Origin: Gammaproteobacteria bacterium | GTDB taxonomy: Bacteria; Pseudomonadota; Gammaproteobacteria; Chromatiales; Sedimenticolaceae | Assembly (NCBI GenBank): GCA_020445245.1 | Contig: JAGRHB010000066.1 | Span: forward strand, 1 to 8,524 | Reading direction: 5' to 3' | Length of the DNA: 8,524 nucleotides | Shown: piece by piece, positions 4,565 to 8,524 of the stretch | Numbering within the stretch: position 1 is the first letter of the stretch | Layout: every line of letters starts with the position of its first letter | Notes under the pieces: model-generated | The model's input: the letters and a program-made list of their open reading frames with translations, nothing else | Database searches by the model: none | Told to the model about the DNA's origin: nothing | Translations under genes and position numbers: made by a program

Positions 4565-7500
4565 TTGATCAGCAATGAAATCATCCTTTCCTGCGCGGTG
4601 GCCTACCTTGCCCTGCTGTTTTTCGTCGCCTACAGGGGTGATCGACAGCCCGTCGGCCTGATCTCGCGCTACCAGCCGCTGATCTACACGCTTTCCCTGA
4701 CTGTCTATTGCACCTCGTGGACCTTCTTCGGCGCCGTCGGAAATGCGGCACAGGCGGGAGTCGAGTTCTTCTCGATCTATCTCGGGCCTATCTTGGTCTT
4801 CCTGGTGTTTCACCGGTTTCTTCAGAAACTGATCGATGTAAGCAAACGGCAGAAGACCACGACGATCGCCGATTTCATCGCCACACGCTACGGGAAGAGC
4901 ACGGGCGTGGCGGCGCTGGTGTCGGTTATCGCACTGATCGGCACGCTGCCGTACATCTCGCTGCAGATCAAGGCGATAGCCAGCGCTTACGACACGGTGA
5001 CGGCGGAACTGCCCTCTGCGGCCGAGGTGACGCCGTTCGACACGGCGTTCGGATTGACTCTGGCGCTGGCTGTGTTCGCGATCCTGTTCGGCACCAGGAC
5101 CATCGACGCGACCGTGCATCACCGCGGCATGATGCATGCGATCAGCCTCGAATCCGTCGTCAAGCTGCTGGCGTTCCTGTGTATTGCCAGTCTTGCGGTG
5201 GCGATAATCTTCGAGCTTGCGATGACGCCGAACGCGCCTGATCCGCTGACTCTGCTGGCTGCGCCTTTTACCGGTCGCGAGCTGTCCACCTCGTTCTTCA
5301 CCAAGACGCTGCTGGCCGCGGGTGCGATCGTATGCCTGCCGAGACAGTTCCACGTGATGGCGGTCGAGGCACGCGGCAACGAGCTGCCCACCGCACGCTG
5401 GGGATTCCCGCTGTATCTGCTGTTGTTCAGCCTGGCGGTGCTGCCGATCACCACGGCCGGCCTGCAGGTCTCCGAGGGTGGTGGCAATGCCGACCTGTTC
5501 GTGCTCTATCTGCCGCTGGAGAGAGGTGGCAACCTGCTGGTGATCCTCAGTTACCTGGGTGGCTTTTCGGCGGCGACCGGGATGGTGATAGTCTCGACGC
5601 TCGCGCTCAGCACCATGGTGTCCAACGACCTGATCTTTCCACTGCTGGTGCGCTACGGTGGCAACAGCGAGCATGGCCGCGGCATGCACACCACCCTGCT
5701 GCTGATCCGGCGGCTTACAATCTTCATCCTGATGCTGCTGGCCTACGGCTATTACCAGCTGGCCGGTGGCGGCAAGTCGCTTTACAGCATCGGCCTGCTG
5801 TCTTTCGCTGCGGCGATCCAGTTCATGCCGGCCGTGGTAGGTGGGCTGTACTGGAAGCGCGGGCATCGTCATGGGGTTCTCGCCGGGCTTTCGATCGGGT
5901 TCCTGTTGTGGTTCTACACGCTGCTGCTGCCATCGTTTGCCAATGTCAGCTGGTTGCCGCATACCGTTCTGATCGACGGTGTCCTGAGTCTGTCCTGGCT
6001 CGACCCGCAGGCACTGTTGGGCATGGCGTTCGATGATACGCTGACCCATGGCGTGTTCTGGAGTCTCACCGGAAACATTGCCGCGTACGTGTTTTTCTCG
6101 CTGCGGGCGAAGGCGTCCTTTACCGATCGGCTACAGGCCAGCGCCTATGTCGATCAGAGTGAGCCGACCACGCCGCGGCCCGCCCACCAGCTGCGAATGA
6201 TCGACGTCTTCGAGTTATGCGGTCGGTTTGCCGGTGAACAGCGCGCGGTGCAGTTTTTCCTCGAGCTCGGCTACGACATGCCGCGCCACGGCAGCCTTTC
6301 CGCCACGACGGAGATCCTGGAGAAGGCGCAGCACCTGCTGGCCGGCAGTATCGGCACCGCCACTGCGGAGCACCTGGTGCATACGGCGCTGCACTCACGC
6401 GACCCCGGTGCCGAAAAACTGTATCAGTTGCTCGATACCACGGGTCAGGCGCTGCAGTTCAACCGGGAGACACTGCAGGTCACACTCGACAATATCGGCC
6501 AGGCAGTCAGCGTGGTCGACAGTGATCTGCGCCTGCGTGCCTGGAACCGGCGTTACGTCGAGTTGTTCGACTATCCGCCTGACTTTCTGCACGTGGGCAA
6601 GCCGATCGAAGAGGTGATCAGGTTCAACGTGGACCGCGGTTTCGGCCCGGATTTCTCCGAGACGGTCGAGGATAACGTCGTCAAACGCCTCGATTTCCTG
6701 AAGCATGGTCAGCCCTATATCTATGTGCGTGACTGGCGCAACGGCAAGGTGATCCAGACCGAGGGTGCGCGCCTGCCGGACGGTGGTTTCATCACCACGT
6801 TTACTGACATCAGTGCACTGATCGAGGCGGAGCGCGAACTGGCGGCGACCAACGAAACGTTGGAGGCCAAGGTTTCGGAGCGCACACAGATGTTGTCGCG
6901 GCTCAATCGTCAGCTGGAGGAGGCGACCCGCAGCAAGTCGCGTTTTCTCGCCGCGGCCAGCCATGACCTGACCCAGCCGCTGAGTGCGTCGAAGCTGTAC
7001 ATGGCAGCGCTGCTCGAGGACGTGGCCGGCGAGGGCAAGAAGGAGGGGCTGGCGAAAAACGCGTTGAGCGCATTGCACACGGCCGAATCGCTGCTGAAGG
7101 CCCTGCTGGATATCTCCAAGCTGGATTCCGGCGTGATGCAGCCGGAGGTCTCACGCTTTCCGATCCAGCGCCTGTTCGATGCATTGCAGAACGAGTTCAC
7201 GGTCCTCGCGCAGCAGAAAGGACTGATCCTGCGGATCCACAAGAGTCATTGCGGTACCGAGAGCGATCCGCACCTGTTGCGCCGCATCCTGCAGAATTTT
7301 CTTACCAATGCCATCCGTTACACGCAGGAGGGGGCGATTCTCGTGATCTGCCGACACGCCGGGCCCGACGCGATACGGATAGAGGTGCGCGACTCCGGGC
7401 GCGGAATACCGCACGACAAGCTTGAGACCATCTTCGAGGAGTTCCAGCAACTGGAGCGGTCCTCTGAGGGTGTGGGTCTCGGCCTGGCGATCAGTCAGCG

Positions 7501-8038
7501 CCTTGCTGCATTATTGAATCACCGCCTCGAGGTGCGTTCGCGCCCCGGCATCGGCAGCACCTTCAGCGTAATCGTGCCCCGCCTGATGGTGCCTGAGATT
7601 ACCGCGCCGGTGCCGGTGGCGACGTCGTTCAAGACGCGCTGGCTGGAGGGTGTCCGTATCCTCTGCGTGGACGACGACAGGAGCATCCTGGACGCCACGC
7701 GGGCTGTGTTGGAACGTTGGGGTGCGCGGGTCGACTGCGTGCATGACGCGGCCGGATTCCGTGCGGGGGCTGACAGTGATCCGCCCTGCGAGATCATTCT
7801 GATGGACTACCAGCTGCACGACCAGGTCAATGGCCTGACGTTGTTGCGTGAATACCGGGCCGCCACGCGGCGCCCGTTTCTCGGTGTGCTGGTGACGGCC
7901 GAGCCGGATTCAATGGTGGAAATGGCCGCATTGGATGCGGGTTTTCAGTTCCTCGCCAAGCCGGTAGAGCCCGCCAAGCTGCGGTCGATCCTGCACGCAG
8001 CGATGCAGGTGCAGCAGGTGCACGACGCAGCCGGTTAG
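4565..8038 (+). CDS. Hybrid histidine kinase with sodium/solute symporter sensor domain (CbrA-like)
   Basis: The 1157-aa membrane protein joins a transporter to a sensor kinase. Residues about 1-510 are a sodium:solute symporter (SSF) domain with many membrane helices; CTSWTFFGAVG (near 50) is typical of SSF kinases. A soluble helical linker at about 544-606 sits where the STAC domain lies in such kinases. A PAS-type domain covers about 634-752 and a coiled coil 755-790. The HisKA box SHDLTQPL carries the phospho-accepting H800. The HATPase has N915 in the N box, D943 in DSGRGIP and GVGLGLA at 969. The receiver (about 1032-1150) has acidic D1036-D1038, phospho-acceptor D1081 and K1132. All catalytic residues are present. 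An in-frame TGA at 4541 leaves TTG 4565 as the only start that keeps the first helix; it lacks a clear ribosome site. The ligand is unknown. Confidence 0.9.
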   Translation: MISNEIILSCAVAYLALLFFVAYRGDRQPVGLISRYQPLIYTLSLTVYCTSWTFFGAVGNAAQAGVEFFSIYLGPILVFLVFHRFLQKLIDVSKRQKTTTIADFIATRYGKSTGVAALVSVIALIGTLPYISLQIKAIASAYDTVTAELPSAAEVTPFDTAFGLTLALAVFAILFGTRTIDATVHHRGMMHAISLESVVKLLAFLCIASLAVAIIFELAMTPNAPDPLTLLAAPFTGRELSTSFFTKTLLAAGAIVCLPRQFHVMAVEARGNELPTARWGFPLYLLLFSLAVLPITTAGLQVSEGGGNADLFVLYLPLERGGNLLVILSYLGGFSAATGMVIVSTLALSTMVSNDLIFPLLVRYGGNSEHGRGMHTTLLLIRRLTIFILMLLAYGYYQLAGGGKSLYSIGLLSFAAAIQFMPAVVGGLYWKRGHRHGVLAGLSIGFLLWFYTLLLPSFANVSWLPHTVLIDGVLSLSWLDPQALLGMAFDDTLTHGVFWSLTGNIAAYVFFSLRAKASFTDRLQASAYVDQSEPTTPRPAHQLRMIDVFELCGRFAGEQRAVQFFLELGYDMPRHGSLSATTEILEKAQHLLAGSIGTATAEHLVHTALHSRDPGAEKLYQLLDTTGQALQFNRETLQVTLDNIGQAVSVVDSDLRLRAWNRRYVELFDYPPDFLHVGKPIEEVIRFNVDRGFGPDFSETVEDNVVKRLDFLKHGQPYIYVRDWRNGKVIQTEGARLPDGGFITTFTDISALIEAERELAATNETLEAKVSERTQMLSRLNRQLEEATRSKSRFLAAASHDLTQPLSASKLYMAALLEDVAGEGKKEGLAKNALSALHTAESLLKALLDISKLDSGVMQPEVSRFPIQRLFDALQNEFTVLAQQKGLILRIHKSHCGTESDPHLLRRILQNFLTNAIRYTQEGAILVICRHAGPDAIRIEVRDSGRGIPHDKLETIFEEFQQLERSSEGVGLGLAISQRLAALLNHRLEVRSRPGIGSTFSVIVPRLMVPEITAPVPVATSFKTRWLEGVRILCVDDDRSILDATRAVLERWGARVDCVHDAAGFRAGADSDPPCEIILMDYQLHDQVNGLTLLREYRAATRRPFLGVLVTAEPDSMVEMAALDAGFQFLAKPVEPAKLRSILHAAMQVQQVHDAAG

Positions 8039-8063
8039 GTGGGTGGGATTGCGCCGGCTGTGT
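8025..8063. terminator. Hairpin between convergent genes, possible bidirectional terminator
   Basis: ACGCAGCCGG (8025-8034) pairs with CCGGCTGTGT (8054-8063) in a 10-bp stem with one G-T pair and a 19-base loop. It covers the kinase stop and reaches the end of the opposing gene, where a shared terminator would be expected. No T-run follows on either strand, so the call rests on stem and location. Confidence 0.35.
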
Positions 8064-8065
8064 GT

Positions 8066-8524
8066 TCAGCGGCCGTCAATCACGTTGACTTCCGGAAGGT
8101 CGAGTTCCTTGGCGGCCAGTACCGCCTGGGTGCGGTTCCTGACCCTGAGCTTGCGGAAGATCTCGGTCAGATGAGCCTTGATGGTGGCCTCGGTGACCCG
8201 CATGATCGCCGCCATCTCCTTGCTGGGTTTGCCTTCACGCAACAGTGTCAGCACCTTGAGTTGGGCCGGGGTCAGGTCCTCGAACTCAGGTGTTCCGCCT
8301 CCGCCGTCCTGGGCGCCGCCGTCGATCGCCTCGGGGAACCACATGTCGCCGGCCAGCACGGCGGTGATGACTTCGGCCATGCGGTCCATCTCCAGGCTCT
8401 TCGGGACGAAGCCGCTGGCGCCGTATTGCATCGCCATGTTCACCACCGAGCTGTCGTCATAGGCCGATATGATCAGCACCGGAAGCGAGGCGTACTGTTT
8501 TTTCAGAATCAGCAGTCCGTCCAT
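8066..8524 (-). CDS. LuxR/NarL-type response regulator (partial, N-terminus beyond right edge)
   Basis: The visible 152 residues are the end of a receiver domain and a complete DNA-binding domain. The apparent Met at the window edge is almost surely the internal M of the usual ..GMDG.. motif, so the phospho-acceptor Asp and the true start lie outside the window. Visible receiver marks are the switch Ser (S20 in LIISAYDD) and the conserved Lys (K42 in FVPKS). After a Gly-rich linker (68-78) comes a LuxR-type helix-turn-helix at about 84-146, with LTPAQLKVLTLL, SKEMAAIMRVTEATIKAHL and the KLRVRNRTQA end motif. It would bind DNA as a dimer when phosphorylated. It converges on the hybrid kinase, with 27 bp between stop codons. 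The two are plausible partners because LuxR-type regulators are often encoded next to such kinases. Target genes are unknown. Confidence 0.92.
   Translation of the reverse strand: MDGLLILKKQYASLPVLIISAYDDSSVVNMAMQYGASGFVPKSLEMDRMAEVITAVLAGDMWFPEAIDGGAQDGGGGTPEFEDLTPAQLKVLTLLREGKPSKEMAAIMRVTEATIKAHLTEIFRKLRVRNRTQAVLAAKELDLPEVNVIDGR

Noticed and set aside
4418..6049. 543-codon ORF on the - strand opposite the SSF domain
   Set aside because: Its product is rich in Gln, Arg, His and Asp with no domain pattern, as expected for the antisense of a GC-rich membrane-protein gene; the + strand gene is unambiguous.
6395..7078. 227-codon ORF on the - strand opposite the PAS and HisKA region
   Set aside because: Shadow of a well-defined kinase region; no domain of its own.

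Overview
The window looks like chromosomal DNA of a GC-rich, sulfur-oxidising proteobacterium, most likely a gammaproteobacterium. This is inferred from gene content and codon bias; no marker gene is present to fix the taxon. All genes lie on the + strand except the last, which is cut by the right edge on the - strand.

Left part (1-1038): the His-rich 3' end of an unidentified gene, a 32-codon ORF with its own ribosome binding site, and a full-length nitrate/sulfonate/bicarbonate-type ABC permease joined to it by an ATGA overlap. No ATP-binding subunit follows the permease. Instead, after 113 bp, there is a lone IS3-type OrfA protein (1152-1418) without a recognisable orfB. It is either an IS relic or a stand-alone DNA-binding protein.

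Centre (1567-3876): a compact sulfur-handling operon of four genes: a DsrE-family protein, TusA (CPGP motif), a sulfide:quinone reductase-like flavoprotein with exactly two cysteines, and a DUF1641 protein. The likely logic is that the flavoprotein forms sulfane sulfur or moves electrons from it, TusA and DsrE carry persulfide through single cysteines, and DUF1641 is an accessory subunit of the flavoprotein. An imperfect ATTC/GAAT dyad lies just upstream of dsrE, and a perfect 6-bp hairpin separates tusA from the flavoprotein gene. A 164-aa protein of unknown function follows at 3981-4475 with a strong ribosome binding site of its own.

Right part (4565-8524): a very large hybrid histidine kinase of the CbrA-like type (sodium/solute symporter domain, linker, PAS, coiled coil, HisKA, HATPase, receiver), predicted to start at TTG. 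A LuxR-type response regulator converges on it from the - strand, with 27 bp between the stop codons. They are plausible partners, but whether they regulate the sulfur genes cannot be told from sequence.

No rRNA, tRNA, CRISPR array or complete mobile element was seen. No gap between genes exceeds 150 bp.
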